Below the pieces are notes generated by a model. The model was not told where the DNA came from, searched no databases, and saw nothing but the letters and a program-made list of their open reading frames with translations. A DNA stretch of 64,000 nt from Gonatopus flavifemur (Eukaryota > Arthropoda > Insecta > Hymenoptera > Dryinidae): positions 186,001-250,000 of the forward strand of contig JAFFJZ010000081.1 of the NCBI GenBank assembly GCA_018340375.1, given 5' to 3'. The position numbers and the translations under genes are program-made. Shown here piece by piece: positions 1 to 12,094 of the stretch; position 1 is the first letter of the stretch; each line of letters opens with the position of its first letter.

Positions 1-171
1 CGCTTTGAGAGCAAAATCGAATCGGTAAAGGATATTATACACAATGACGCAGAAATTATTAACCGTTTGGATAGTTTCTCCTTGGCCAACAATATAAGGC
101 TGCACTTGCAAGCCATACTTATGCATATTTTCAATTAAATCATTATGATTGAAACGGATTTCATCGGGTGT
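1..171 (-). CDS. Partial exon of an unrecognised protein-coding gene
   Basis: Read on the minus strand, this stretch is open for 57 codons to the window edge (start TPDEIRFNHNDLIENM, middle KYGLQVQPYIVGQG). It is preceded by a good 3' splice site (TTTTTCACTCCAG, AG at 173-172). It begins in phase 0, matching the phase-0 end of the exon at 423-663, so the two are probably consecutive exons split by a 251-nt intron. No catalytic motif or named domain is recognised. The style resembles multi-copy uncharacterised insect genes that are often associated with transposons; that is a recollection, not a search result. The 3' end lies outside the window. Confidence 0.5.
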
Positions 172-422
172 CTGGAGTGAAAAAGAATGGAACGGACAGA
201 GTAATTGAATAGATTATTTGATTATGAAGATCAATTCTGATTGAGAGAGATAAACAGGAAATCTTTAGGTGAGATATAAATAAGCCTTACTTTCACATGA
301 TTGATCATACCACGTTGACTATCCGGAAACTAGGTTTCCAAACTTCTTTATTATTTTTCACGATTACTGCTCTTGAAGGAATTGGATATGCTAATAATAA
401 TAATAAATAAATTCTTTAAAAC

Positions 423-663
423 CTGGAACGAAAATTCATAATGGATTGCCTTCTTCTTTTTGATCGAATATCCACTCGTAAAACGGAACTTTTGTAATTT
501 GTTATGAAATTCGTCTCCTAGTCTTCCTCGTCTTTTTTCATGGACATTATTGAAACTATCTTCTTTTCGCGTTGGAGGCATATAGTAGGTTCCACGGTAC
601 TCATTCGGGAATATTGATAATATTTCGTCTGTTAAATCAGATATATCGTCGTTCGTAATTCGG
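423..663 (-). CDS. Internal exon of the same unrecognised gene
   Basis: The minus strand gives one leading base and 80 open codons, starting RITNDDISDLTDEILSIFPN and then EYRGTYYMPPTRKE. A lysine/arginine-rich tail follows. An acceptor-like TTTATGTCAG sits just upstream (AG at 665-664). The downstream donor is weak (CAG/GTTTTAAAG at 422). The exon ends in phase 0 and joins the next exon in frame. The basic, charged character could suit a nuclear or nucleic-acid-binding protein, but no domain is identifiable. Upstream minus-strand sequence near 880-960 contains a further acidic open stretch that may be an earlier exon, unsupported by clear splice sites. Confidence 0.5.
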
Positions 664-1602
664 CTGACATAAATAGATTTTTTTCATTGAATAATACTGT
701 CATGAAATAAGAAATTAACTATTGTATACAAATACCTTTTATAATGAGTGATGAGATCTGACACTATTACATCACATAAGAATACTTGACGAATCTGATA
801 ATTCTCCATTCCGTTCGTATCCTGCAAACAAAGCCAGTCCCAAAAAAACCGATTTTTTTAAGAGTTGTTCAACGTAATTTTTGTGTCCGCTTTTGATTTT
901 CTAATGGGATTCATTTTCGGTTTTATAAGTTGGTTTTCTCAATGAAGGATCGTCCTGTGCATTACGGGGATCATCGATTGTTTCCTCAGTATCCTTATAT
1001 GAAAACTAATATATGCAATATTCCGGAAAACATTTCTATATTCAGATGAAAAAATAGGAACTTTGTCTGCGTACCAGATTGTTGAGATTTGTATGATAAT
1101 TCTCTTCATGCCAGTATTGTTATTGTTATGATTATCATTACTATTATTATTATGATTATTATTACATAATCGACTGAAATCAATCAACTGAAATCAGTTA
1201 AATATCCAAGTTTGATAACACTTACAATAATATAAAATATTTGAATTGGAGAGTATAAGCGAAACATTGTATACAATATTTCAAACTTCCACAAGAGTTT
1301 TCATCTTCAAATTGAGAATAAAAATCCCGACAGGTGATGAAAAATCCAAGAAACTCAATTGCATCATGAATATATGATTTTCCAATCTATTGAATTTTTG
1401 AAGAAGTATGATTATTCAGAAAGATATAATTCTATAATTCTTGATTGATTTCTTAACTTTTCACGACCTTAAGTACTGACATGTGAGCATTTCTAGGACT
1501 TCATTCATCCATATGCATAATTAAAACCTCTCAACCACTTGCGTGAATTACATAAGAGGAATCAAAGGGTGTAAAACAGTTACAAATCAACTAAACAAGT
1601 TA
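664..1602. other. Non-coding stretch upstream of the hypothetical gene
   Basis: AT-rich sequence with an AAT/ATT trinucleotide run near 1,120-1,165. A possible minus-strand exon fragment (about 880-960) is open for roughly 25 codons. No RNA gene, TIR pair or convincing full gene is seen. Confidence 0.4.
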
Positions 1603-1610
1603 CAAGTTAC

Positions 1611-3409
1611 TAGGGGTGTGCGGGACCCGAATAATTCGGGAATCCTGATTCGGGAATCGGGACGGGTCGGGATTTTTTGAATTTCCCGAATTTTCGAGAA
1701 CCCGATTTGATTCGGGTTCCCGAAACTTTTCGGGTACCGGATTCTTGCATTCTGGTTCCCTTTTTTTGTACTCGATTATTGAATTTTTTCTTGAAATAAA
1801 TTTCAAGTACAAAAATGTTCGGGGTGTCGGTAGGTTTCCTGGTATACAGTACAGTTTGATATAATAATATAATAATATAATAATATTCAAATGAATCCAT
1901 CAACTCAAAATAATACAAATATTATACACATCATCCTATTCCAATCTATCTCTCTATCTAGATACTTTTATAAAGCCGAAGACTCATGCTCATAACGGTC
2001 GGTCGGGCATCCTCCTCTTCCTCTTCTCTTCTTTCTAAACACAACGCGCACAGTTTTTTGTTTGAGTCTTTGACTGAGAACTTAACTTTTTTTATGTATC
2101 GAGTATCGAGCTGTCATTTTTTTGTGTGTACCGCGTTGCATGTAAGTAATGTAAAGTTGTTTTATTTGAATTAAAAAACATCAGCAACATCATCAGTGTG
2201 AAATGCAGCATTTATTGCTATTACTAAAGAAGCTTCAGAGTTCAAAAAAAAAGAAGAAGAAGCAGAAGAAACTTCAAGAAGAGATGATGATTGTATTGAG
2301 AGAGAAGATGAGATTGAGCTGAAATAAGATAAGCTTTTTGACTTTTTTTTGAATCAGAAGAAAGAGAGAAAAAAAAAAATTTTTCGAACTTTTTTTTAAA
2401 AATCATAAAATGTAAGTTATATTTTTATTTTTGGAGATTAAAAGAAGTTATTCCAATTATTAGTCAGTAAGTATTTCATATTATAATTAATATAGAATAT
2501 AGAGAGAGAAGGCAGAGCTCTCACAACAACAATTCAACAACAACAAGGTTATGACAAGAATGCTGTTTCTGTTTTCTCCTTTCTGTTGTATTAATTGAAT
2601 GCGTCTATGATTGAATTTTTTTCTTTTTTTTTTACAAATTTTTCACAAATCACATACACACTGAATGACATACACACTGAAATGCTTTAATTTGATCAAC
2701 TGCAAAAATAAAATTAAATTTTTAACAACACAATAATAACACATAACTAATTATTAATTATTTTATTAATTTTATTTTATTGATTGAACATTTTTTGAAA
2801 TTTGAATGAATATTTTGATTTGAAATCCATTCAAAATCATCAATTCAATATATTAATAATATATAACATATATCTTCCTAAGAGGTTATGTAGAATATTA
2901 AAAAAATGAATGAAAATCTGAATTCTAAAAAAATGTAATGTATGCAAATGCAATGTTGTTTGCAAAAATAAGGTAACACTTCAGGAATGATAAGGCATTC
3001 ACGACAGCACAGCAAAATGCTAAAAGAAAAAAAAAAACGAAATTTCAATTTCAAACAAAAAAAAAAAAAAATGAACCATGAATGAAAAAGAAAAAAAAGA
3101 AAAAAAAAACAAAAAAAAACAGAAAGATCAAAGAAAAGAAAAAGAAAAGAAAATCACGAGAGATCGCTCTATGATGATCGCACACACATTAAGTATAGGA
3201 CATAGGGTTTAAAAATTTATTAAAATTTATTACCAAAATAAAAAAACCACAACAAATAAAACCACCACACCAACCACCTTTCCCGCATTAAAATAAAGAA
3301 AAAAGAAGAAAAGAAAATTTGATATGATTTTGAATTGATTTGATTGATTTTATTTTGATTTTGTATTTTTAATTGTATAATAACAATTTTTTTTAAAATT
3401 TTTTTATTT

Positions 3410-3445
<36 letters not shown>

Positions 3446-5698
3446 GTTTTTTTTGATTTTTTATTTTTTTTTTTGATTTTTATTTGATCATTTTTTGCTG
3501 ATTTATTTCTTTTTTTTCATTATTTAATTCAATATATATTTTTTTTTTTTATTTTTTTTTTTTTTTTTTTATTTTTTTTATTTTTTTTTATATTTATGCG
3601 ATAGTTATTACAACATATGTATTACTTATGGAATAAATATATATATATAAACTTAAAGTTTAACTATAAAACTAACTTATTTAACTTTAACTAAAATTGA
3701 ACAACATCTTTTAAAATACTTCTAGCGCTACTTCTCAGAAAATTTTATAAAAATTTTAATTTAAAATATTTATATTGAAAAAATTTGAGAAGAGAATTAT
3801 TTGAATTTTTTATCGTAACCGATAATGTATCGTAATATGCTCGAATAACGATATAGTGAATATAATGGCTATGAACGATGAATGGAACAGGATACTTACA
3901 ATTTGAAGGATGTTACAAATTAAAATGCAACAATGCAACTGCGTAAAGTGTAAGTTTTTTCAGTACTGTTTTTATTTCAAGCGCTCTTGGGTTGAAAAAA
4001 CAAAATCAACGAGATGCAACGTCAAAAAATCAATCGAATCCTCAATCTCAATTTATTTCATTAATTACGAATTGGATGATGAATGAAAATATGAGATTTA
4101 TATCTTGAATTGCGAATGTTTTCAGATGCATGCAGTACTTTATCATTACTTATAAATAAACAATATGATAAACAATGGGATACAATACAAATATGATATA
4201 TATGGTCTCAGTTGTTTCACTATGTGCCACATTCATCAGTTGCACAGTTATCATATATCATGATGAATATATCGTATCATATTTGATAGAATTCTATATC
4301 ATAGATTATATGGAAAAACGAAATAATTTGAAAAAAAATAAAAAAGATTTGGGAAAAAACGTTGAAATCATTTGAAATGAAGATTTTTGATTTGATATTG
4401 ATTGAAAGAAAGATAAATTTTTGGGATATAGATTGAACTTTTGATATAAAAATCGTCTACTCATTGATGAAGATGACGAATTTATCAGAAAGATACAGAA
4501 AAGTGAAATTAGAAAGAGATTAATGAAAATTCAGAATGATTCAGATACTGCTGGAACTGAGGTTCAAACAAAGTTCGCGATTCATCCAAAAATTTTTAAT
4601 GATTGAAAATGTTTGTTTGAAACACAAGTATTAAGATTTAAAAAATGCATATATAAATTGAAAGTATGCAAATAAAAAAAAAAAAAAAAAAACTTCTTTC
4701 GTTTTTGTTACTTGTATGCATATGTTTGGAAATGTTTTGTTTGTTGTTTTTGTAATTTTTGTTCAATTTTTTTATATATTTTTAAATGATTTGAAAATAC
4801 ATTTTTTTTATATAATTATAAATATTTAATTTTAATGTTTTTTTTATTATATTATTATATCATTTTTATCATTGTTATTATTTTTTATTATTTATCATCA
4901 TTTATATTCATTAATATCATTCATCAATTACAAAATATTCATTATCAATTTAGAAAAAAAGCTTAAAGAAATCATCAAAAAAAAAAAAAAAAGAAAAGAT
5001 AAAAAAAAAAATTTGAATATAAAAACAACTCTGAAATATGATTATTTATTAAATAAAATATTTCGATGGGACCGCGATTTTCGATTTTGATGGAAAGAAA
5101 TTTTTATTTGATTTTATTTTTTTATTTTTGTGACAAAGTATTTTCAACTGCATTTAAAATTCAATCACGAATATTGGATCATATTATTAAAAAGCCCATG
5201 TTGAGAGTTATGTTTTCTCATTTCAAAATCAAAAAATATTTGAATTTATTAATTTTAAAATCCGAATTTAATAAAATATATTTATTATATTTTTAATAAA
5301 TTTTAAAATAAAATTAATTTTTATTATGAAATATTCATAAATATGAATTTTTTTATTTATGTTATATTTTTATAAAATATTTATTATGAATTATAAATAT
5401 AATTTTATATTAATTTCTTTTAAATCCATAAATTTATTTCATTCGGTTTTTCTTCTTGAATCGAATCGAATTTGAATCCGACTGAATCTGATTCCATCCG
5501 ATTGAATCCCGACTGAAATCTGAATCCGACTGAAAATCGAGAACCCGAAATGTTCGGGAAACAAAATGAAATCGGGAACCCGAAAAAATGAAAATCGAAA
5601 AAATCGAAAATCGGAAATTGAAAAAAAAACCCCGGAAAAAAAAAATCCGAAAACCCGTGAACCCGAACTGAAATGAACCCCGAACAAAAACTCGACTA
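1611..5698. mobile_element. hAT-like DNA transposon, non-autonomous or degenerate
   Basis: The element begins TAGGGGTGTGCGGGAC and ends GACTA. It is bracketed by a perfect 8-bp target duplication CAAGTTAC (1603-1610 and 5699-5706), the size expected of hAT elements. Both subterminal zones (1,611-1,745 and 5,450-5,690) are packed with CGGGA/TCCCG and GAATCGG motifs, as is usual for hAT transposase binding regions. No intact transposase is present. The interior (about 2,200-5,440) is extremely A- or T-rich with long homopolymers. Around 4,462-4,610 there is a short open stretch (IDEDDEFIRKIQK and so on) that may be a coding relic. A TATA-like TTTATAAAG lies at about 1,968. Confidence 0.65.
3417..3600. 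repeat. Poly-T low-complexity tract
   Basis: Long T homopolymers, interrupted only by single A or G bases, run through the middle of the hAT-like element. The whole 2,340-5,440 interval has similar homopurine or homopyrimidine patches. Base-level accuracy may be poor here. Confidence 0.85.
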
Positions 5699-5706
5699 CA
5701 AGTTAC

Positions 5707-6806
5707 ATATACAAATGACGAGTATGTAGTTTCTCAGATACAACTTACAAACCGACAGGGCATAATATAAGAGTCAGTTCTTACCGAAAAGTTAGTTCTA
5801 AAAGAAAACGATCAGTTCTAAAACGTACAAACGGTTAGTTTTTAAAAAATTACCCAATTTTAAGTTAAATGTTTTCCTTTTTATTTTTAATTTTACAAAT
5901 CGAGTATCCAATACTGCCCTGTTACAAATTAAGTCTTCCACCTCATATCGAGCGATATCATTAATTCAGTAGTGATATTCATTCTGAAAAAAATAAATCT
6001 TGATGCTCAAAATAAAATCAACGAAGCATCAAATGATTCAAGAAATACTTGTCACACAAATTTCTCACTTCATATTGGAAGGGTTTTCTCTCGAAATAGA
6101 AAGACTATTTCTTTTTTTTTCAGCTGATGTTCTCACAGCAAAGTTTATAAAAAAGGAATCTTGATTAAATGGAAGGTAATGGGATGGATATATCATTTAT
6201 TGGATTCAAAAATAGATATTAAGTTTATTAATCATCATATACCGTTTTATTGATTCATAAAGACGATACAGTACCTTTTTTTTCTTTTAGAAATTGAGTG
6301 TCCACCGTTTCGGTTAGTTCTTAAATTTCCTCACATTATGCCCTGCAAATCGATAGGAATTATTATTTATCAGCACAAATGGATGATTTGTCAATCATGA
6401 AGATGTGAATAATTTGTGAACTTATTAAATATTAACCGTTGAATATTTCCACAAGTCCGTCTTAATTCCGTTTTCGCAAGTATCCTTTTGTCTCTTCATC
6501 GGCCATAGTGAATTGATGTTGGAAAATAATAATCTAAGAAGTATGAGAATTGACACGAAATTAATCAATGCAAAATAAGATACTTGTCAATCATGGAACA
6601 TATATAAGAATCGAAAAAACTTCCCATCATTCAGAATGAATCTCAAAGAATATATAACTACGAGTTACAACGACTAACCTGACTTTTTATATTCAAAATG
6701 AATCACAGGAGAGTGTCAATGATATAATCCAAATCATCCGTTACAGAAATATGACATTTAATTTCACAAAAACTATGGAATTCAATTGGATTTTCGTATG
6801 TTCATG
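5707..6806. other. Unassigned AT-rich stretch
   Basis: A GTTAGTTCTTA-type sequence recurs near 5,775-5,840 and 6,310, next to a GGGCATAATATAAGA-like phrase (5,757) that recurs inverted near 6,330-6,345. These may be the ends of a roughly 600-bp degenerate element. No coding sequence is visible. Confidence 0.3.
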
Positions 6807-7068
6807 CACTGAGAGAAAAAATTTCCGGGAACAATGAAATATTTAGTTGAATAGTTGCCATAAAATACTTCATTGATTTGAATAAACTCCCATTGACTCG
6901 ATTGAATATTCATTCAATCAAACAAATATTTAATATGCTATGAAATATTTCATCAATTGAAACAGTTATTTGATTGAGTCAATGAAAGTTCATTCAAATC
7001 AATTAAGTATTTTATGGCAACTATTCAACTAAATGTTTTATTGTCCCCGGACATTTTTTCCGTCAGTT
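6807..7068. mobile_element. CACTG-type palindromic MITE, 262 bp
   Basis: TIR CACTGAGAGAAAAAATTTCC at the left pairs with AACTGACGGAAAAAATGTCC from the right. It is flanked by TG on both sides (6805-6806, 7069-7070). The whole element folds on itself. A second, diverged copy of identical length lies at 54,888-55,149, also flanked by TG. No ORF. Confidence 0.8.
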
Positions 7069-7453
7069 TGTGTTATAAAATGCAAAATAATTAACTCGAT
7101 AGTAATGAACTTTGATTTAATCACTCTTCAATGTACTTTTCAATCATCACAATATTGAAATTCATTATCAAATATTAAAAACTTTGTTTGTGAGAAAACA
7201 AAAATTACTTACATCTATTCCAATCTAATTGAGACAGTTCTTCAATACCGGTTCCGATTTTCTGATTCCATCATCCACCACGTGTTTCAATATCAACAGG
7301 TTAAAAATGGACAACGACGTGTACATCACAAACAGCTAATAAGAAGTACGACAGGAGAGAGAGAGAGGGAGAGGTGAAGAAATCTAGTGATGCCCATTAT
7401 GATTGATCTTATATTTGCGCAAGTACGGTAACGGAAATAGTTGATATATCACA

Positions 7454-7454
<1 letters not shown>

Positions 7455-7487
<33 letters not shown>
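7455..7487. repeat. (TA)n microsatellite
   Basis: About 16 TA repeats lie directly against the left end of a foldback element. Confidence 0.95.
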
Positions 7488-7491
<4 letters not shown>

Positions 7492-8293
7492 TATAATTAA
7501 TTGAAGTTGACTAATGATCGGTATAATCGATACGATTTATCGACAATGGGGAAAAATTGATTATTGTCATGAACTCTTATCACCATATTTGTAATTTCAG
7601 TAAACGCAGATAAATGTGAAATAGTGTTATTTCGTAGGGATAGGGATTCAAGTGGGTTCATCCGATGATTAGTAAGTTTAAATTGGTCGAGAATCAATGT
7701 ATGTTAGATCAATCCTTGGCCGTTTCAAATGATATCATTCGATGATTATAAAGGGTTTATCGAACGGAACCCATCAATTTTGACGAAAATACAAGGTGTG
7801 ACATCGTATACGACCCAGATTGACATTGTAATCACATACGGTTTGTTTAGCTTGAATCAACCATTCGTGATACGATCAAAATCAGGTGACAGTTCGAAAC
7901 AGTTTCATTTAAAGCACATATGACTTCTTATTTCAAATGGTGATCTCAAGTAAGTTATTAACGTTCGATAAACCCTTTATAATCATCAAATGATGTGAAG
8001 AATCATTTGAAACGGCCGAGGATTGATCTAACATACATTGATTCTCGACCAATCAGATTCAAATTGGGTATCGGATGAATGTTCTTCTTTACGATTGAAA
8101 ACGAGTAGTTATACTTTTTCTCCCATTTTTTACATTTGTCTGCGTAATAAAAATCATTACTGAAATTACAACTTATCGTGATAAGAGTTCATGACAATAA
8201 TCAATTTTAATTTACCAATTTGTATGTTGGTAAATCGTATCGATTATACCGATCAGCTGATCGTATGAACGCCCTCTCAATTAATTATATCTC
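7488..8293. mobile_element. Foldback element 1 (long inverted repeats)
   Basis: Left and right arms of about 250-280 bp are imperfect inverted copies: GAGATATAATTAATTGA at 7,488 pairs with TCAATTAATTATATCTC at about 8,277-8,293. Shared inner phrases include GATCAATCCTYGGCCGTTTC and AAGGGTTTATCGAACG. The spacer at about 7,770-7,960 has no convincing gene. It sits in a TA-rich target next to foldback 2. Confidence 0.75.
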
Positions 8294-8310
8294 GAAAATC
8301 ATATATATTA

Positions 8311-9282
8311 GGGTGTTTCAAAAAAAAAATTTTTTTCGAGTGAAGGGTCTTAAACTCTTGATTCCGACCCCAAACTGAACTTCCTGCAACCTGGGGTCCC
8401 TAGCTTTAGATTTAGAGGTCGCTCAATCGAGTTTTATATTGCGATTTTGATGCCAGTCTGAAAAACCACTTAAAGTGGGGTATTCAAGAATTTTGTGTTC
8501 ATCATCTACTACAGGTCTTAATTCTTGACTGATTTTGATGATTTTTCTTTTAAAATGCTCAGAATTAAATTCTCAAGAGAACTATCGTCCCACATTCCTC
8601 AGTCCCTTCCTAATTTTTTCAATAAATAAACAATTAGTGTGGAAAAATCTTCAATTTCAGGTATTTGAGCTTGTATCTTCCGAAAAAGTCTTGGGATGAA
8701 GTTACTATACAGCAAGATTATTACAGGTGTGCTCATTAAACATGAATAATTCGAATAATTACGAATTATTCATGTTTAATGAGCACACCTGTAATAATCT
8801 TGCTGTAAAATTGTTTATAATTATTGAATCCGTAATTATTCGGGTTATTCATGTTTAATGAGCACACCTGTAATAATCTTGCTGTATAGTAACTTTATCC
8901 CAAGACTTTTTCGGAAGATACAAGCTCGAATACCTGAAATTGAAGATTTTTCCACACTATTTGTTTATTTATTGAAGAAATTAGGGAGGAACTGAATAAT
9001 GCGGAACGACAGTTCTCTTAAGAATTTAATTCTGAGCATTTTAAAAAAAAAATCATCAAAATCGGTCAAGAATTAAGACCTGTCGTAGATGATGAACACA
9101 AAATTCCTGAATTCCCCACTTTAAGTGGTTTTTCAGACTGGCATCACAATCGCAATATAAAACTCGATTGAGCGACCTCTAAATCTAAAGCTAGGGACCC
9201 CAGGTTGCAGGAGGCTCAGTTTGGGGTCGGAATCAAGAGTTTAAGACCCTTCACTCGAAAACAATTTTTTTTTTAAACACCC
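8311..9282. mobile_element. Foldback element 2, about 450-bp arms, TA target duplication
   Basis: The termini GGGTGTTTCAAA and AACACCC are flanked by TA on both sides (8309-8310, 9283-9284). The arms are very similar for about 450 bp. Near the centre, the phrase GAGCACACCTGTAATAATCT occurs three times (one inverted and two direct). TA flanks and GGGTGTTT ends are compatible with a Tc1/mariner-mobilised palindrome. No transposase. Confidence 0.8.
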
Positions 9283-9560
9283 TAATATATATATCATCTT
9301 GAGTATTTTTGATTCAAATAAATATATTATTTGAATAAGGCGAAATGAAAATTTTATTCCACTTGAACCTTCTTTGTTCAATTGATAAAACGTCAAAACG
9401 AATTGATTGATTCCGATTTGAGAATTCATTTGAATCATAACATTAGTCTGGATTAACTTACATGTATTTTTCATGTGAATAGGAAATGATTTTATATTTG
9501 AAGAATACTTGTCTGTACAAATTTTCATTGCTTTGAATCAATGTTATGATACATTAACAG

Positions 9561-9946
9561 TAGAGATCGACCAAAATTTTTTGCCGAAACTGACTAAAAT
9601 TGAAGCTCTGATTATTGGTTTCGAAAAAAACTTGGTATTGGACGTTGGAAGTGTAGATAAGCCCCTTAATAATGCAATTATCATACTTAAGATCACATAT
9701 CAATGTGATTGATGAAATAATTTCGATTTTCGGTTTAAATTTTCGGCTAATGCTTGTCGGCTGAAATTGTAAACCGAAAATCGCAAGTATTTTGTTAATT
9801 ACAATGAAATGTGATCGTGAGTATGATAATTGGATTATTAAGGAGCTCGTCTACACTTCAAACGTCCAGTTCTAAGTTTTTTTCGAAACCAATAATCATA
9901 ACTTCAATTTTAATCATTTTCGGCAAAAATTTTCGGTCGATCCCTA
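9561..9946. mobile_element. hAT MITE, 386 bp
   Basis: TIR TAGAGATCGACCAAAATTTT pairs with TAGGGATCGACCGAAAATTT from the right end. The flanks are ATTAACAG and ATTAAGAG, an 8-bp duplication with one mismatch. The arms keep pairing inward (GCCGAAA, GATTATTGGTTTCG, TTCGGTTTA). No coding capacity. Confidence 0.8.
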
Positions 9947-9954
9947 ATTAAGAG

Positions 9955-10304
9955 TCATCGCATGAATGAAGTTGTTTTTACCTCATATATTTTCATCCAA
10001 TATTCAATAAACTTTCGTTATATCAAGCAATCCGTTCAAAGTAATTGAATGGATATGTTCATCATAAAAGTTCATTCTTTTAAATTATACTTAGATATAT
10101 ATCAGTCATCACCTATACGTGATTGACTCAACTACTTGGAATGTTAAGAGCGAACCAAGCGGGGTTGGTTGAACATTCGCGTTTCTATGAATTACATAGT
10201 GATTGAGTTGAAACGCATGTCTCTTTCACCCACAATATTACCGCGAGGTTGACTCAACCAAAGATGTATAGTTGTACCGATTGTCGGGAGATTTATGTCA
10301 AGCG
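9955..10304. other. Short gap before the LINE fragment
   Basis: AT-rich sequence with repeated GATTGA and GTTGACTCAAC phrases (10,120-10,255). No gene or clear element boundary is seen. Confidence 0.35.
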
Positions 10305-11700
10305 TTACTCCTCCGGCACAACTGCATACCTGTCAAACTCCTGGCGGGATTGACAAAACAATTTTTGTTCCCAGTGTAGTAACTGTTTCTTTTGTTGTAA
10401 CGCCGGTTTTCCTTGTGCCATTCTTGCGTTTTTATCTCTTTCGCTTTTACCATTATCTGTAATTATGCTTCCTAGATATTTGAATTCTTTCACCTGTTCA
10501 ATTGTCTCGGTATCTATTTTGATTTTCGTTCTTCTAGCTGTTTTCGCTGCTGTACACATCATAAATTTTGTTTTGTCTTTATTTATATTCATACAATAGT
10601 TTTCAAGTAATATTGTTTTCATAGTGTTGAGAATATTTTCTAACTCAGCACCACTCGTAGCTAACATAACTATGTCATCCATAAATCTCAACATGCTTAC
10701 ATTTCCTCGTTGAATCTGTAATTTCAATTGCACTTGATCCTTCACTCCGTTCGTCGCTCCTTCTATATGCAAATCAAAAATCAATGGCGATAGTGAGGAT
10801 CCTCCTCTCACCCTTCTTTTAATTTGTGCTTCCCCTTTTTGACCCTCTATTTCTATTATTGCGGTTTGATTCTCATATAATTCATATATTATTCTCCTAT
10901 CCTTGAAATCAATTCCTACCTTCTCCAAAATCGTGAGCATTTTCTCCCAATCAACATTATCGAATGCTTTTTGTATATCCACAAAACCTATATACACAGA
11001 CTTTTTCAACTCTACACTGTAAAAAATAATCGGAATTTTCCTGTGTACATCGACCGGAAAATTTCAATCACTGATTAGGAAATCAATTTCCGGTACATTT
11101 ATATGAAATTTCCCACACATTTATCTGAAAATTCCAAACTTTATGAGATTTTTCCCAACAATTCACAGTAAATTTCCGGACAAGTTGGGAAAATTCTCAA
11201 CGCATGTATGTGTTAATTACTTCACATAAATATATAGGAATTTTCCGATAAAATTCTTTACAGTGTAGACTTTTCTCTACTTCTGTTCTGAGTGCTAATA
11301 TTGCTTCTCGCGTTCCCCCCATTCTTCCTAAAACCGAACTGATCTTCTGCTAATCTACTGTCTATTTCATTTTCTATTCTCCTGCGTATAATTTTTGTCA
11401 GTATTTTCAAGGGATGTGGAGTTAAAGTCATCGTTCTGTAGTTCTCGCATTTGTCTGCTCCTTGTTTTTTCGGAATGGCGACAATTTTATTCTTCTGGAA
11501 CTCTTTCGTACATATCTCTGACCAATTCAAACAGTGCGTCACGAATTCTTTGACTGGAGGCTTTGATAAGGTCCGCACTTATGCCATCTATTCCTGACAC
11601 TTTATTATTCTCCAATTCTTTTAAAGCCCTGTCGAATTCTGATCTCAACATTGAATCTCCCGATTCTCCTTCATCGACATCTTCGTCCCATGAAAAGACA
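10305..11700 (-). pseudogene. Non-LTR retrotransposon (LINE) reverse transcriptase fragment
   Basis: The minus strand encodes the RT domain of a LINE in order: a PKKQGADKCENYR-type finger region, QFGFRKNGG, motif A FVDIQKAFDNVDW, a PLIFDLHIE region, and motif C as FMDD. Most family members have FADD in motif C and a Gln in the preceding RQG(C/S)xLSP block, which reads RGGSSLSP here. The frame is broken by a MITE (11,015-11,265) and by frameshifts near 11,300 and 11,570. Codons related to the RT thumb end near 10,305. Upstream codons are traceable to about 11,700. Endonuclease and 3' tail are missing. I do not assign a clade. Confidence 0.85.
11015..11265. mobile_element. CACTG-type MITE inside the LINE ORF, 251 bp
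   Basis: The ends CACTGTAAA(A/G) and the complementary TTTACAGTG are flanked by TA on both sides (11,013-11,014 and 11,266-11,267). Removing the element plus one TA restores an uninterrupted LINE frame (EKSLELKKSVY), so its borders and 2-bp duplication are firm. Internally it shares phrases such as ATTCCAAACTT and GCGTTAATTACTTCAC-like sequence with the copy at 56,990-57,240. Confidence 0.9.
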
Positions 11701-11741
11701 GCACAGGCTACCAGCGATGAAAAAACAAACCCCCAACGTGG

Positions 11742-12094
11742 TGATAGGCGTTGAAATAATTAAGCAGGCAAAACACATGGATTTGACGACTAACTTCTAC
11801 GTATCACGTTTATTAAAATATATATACGAGCACGCGAACGACGTCCGTCGGTTACATGGGCACGAGAGGAACTGATGTCCTCCACTCAAAATCATATGGG
11901 AGCGGTACAGCCTCTCGCACACATCTTATTAGTGCATAGAAATCTATCGTGTATCGATGCATAGTTGATAACACAGCACACTTGATTGATCCTGATCAGG
12001 GCAGTGTCCTTCGGTAGGCGCGTTTTGTCTATGCAAGCGTGGTAGCAGGATGTCAGGCGTGCAAACAACTTCAAGATACGCCTACAACCTAACA
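11742..12094 (-). repeat. Isolated LTR, probably Copia-like
   Basis: On the minus strand the block starts TGTTAGGTTGTAGGCG and ends CGCCTATCA (TG...CA). It contains GTATATATATTTTAATAAAC, a TATA-like and AATAAA-like run, in the right region for promoter and poly(A) signals. No direct duplication is seen at the flanks. The 3' side continues about 40 bp (CCACGTTGGGGG...) before joining the LINE, so this may be a 5' LTR with a deleted interior rather than a clean solo LTR. The Copia assignment rests on size and termini only. Confidence 0.5.
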
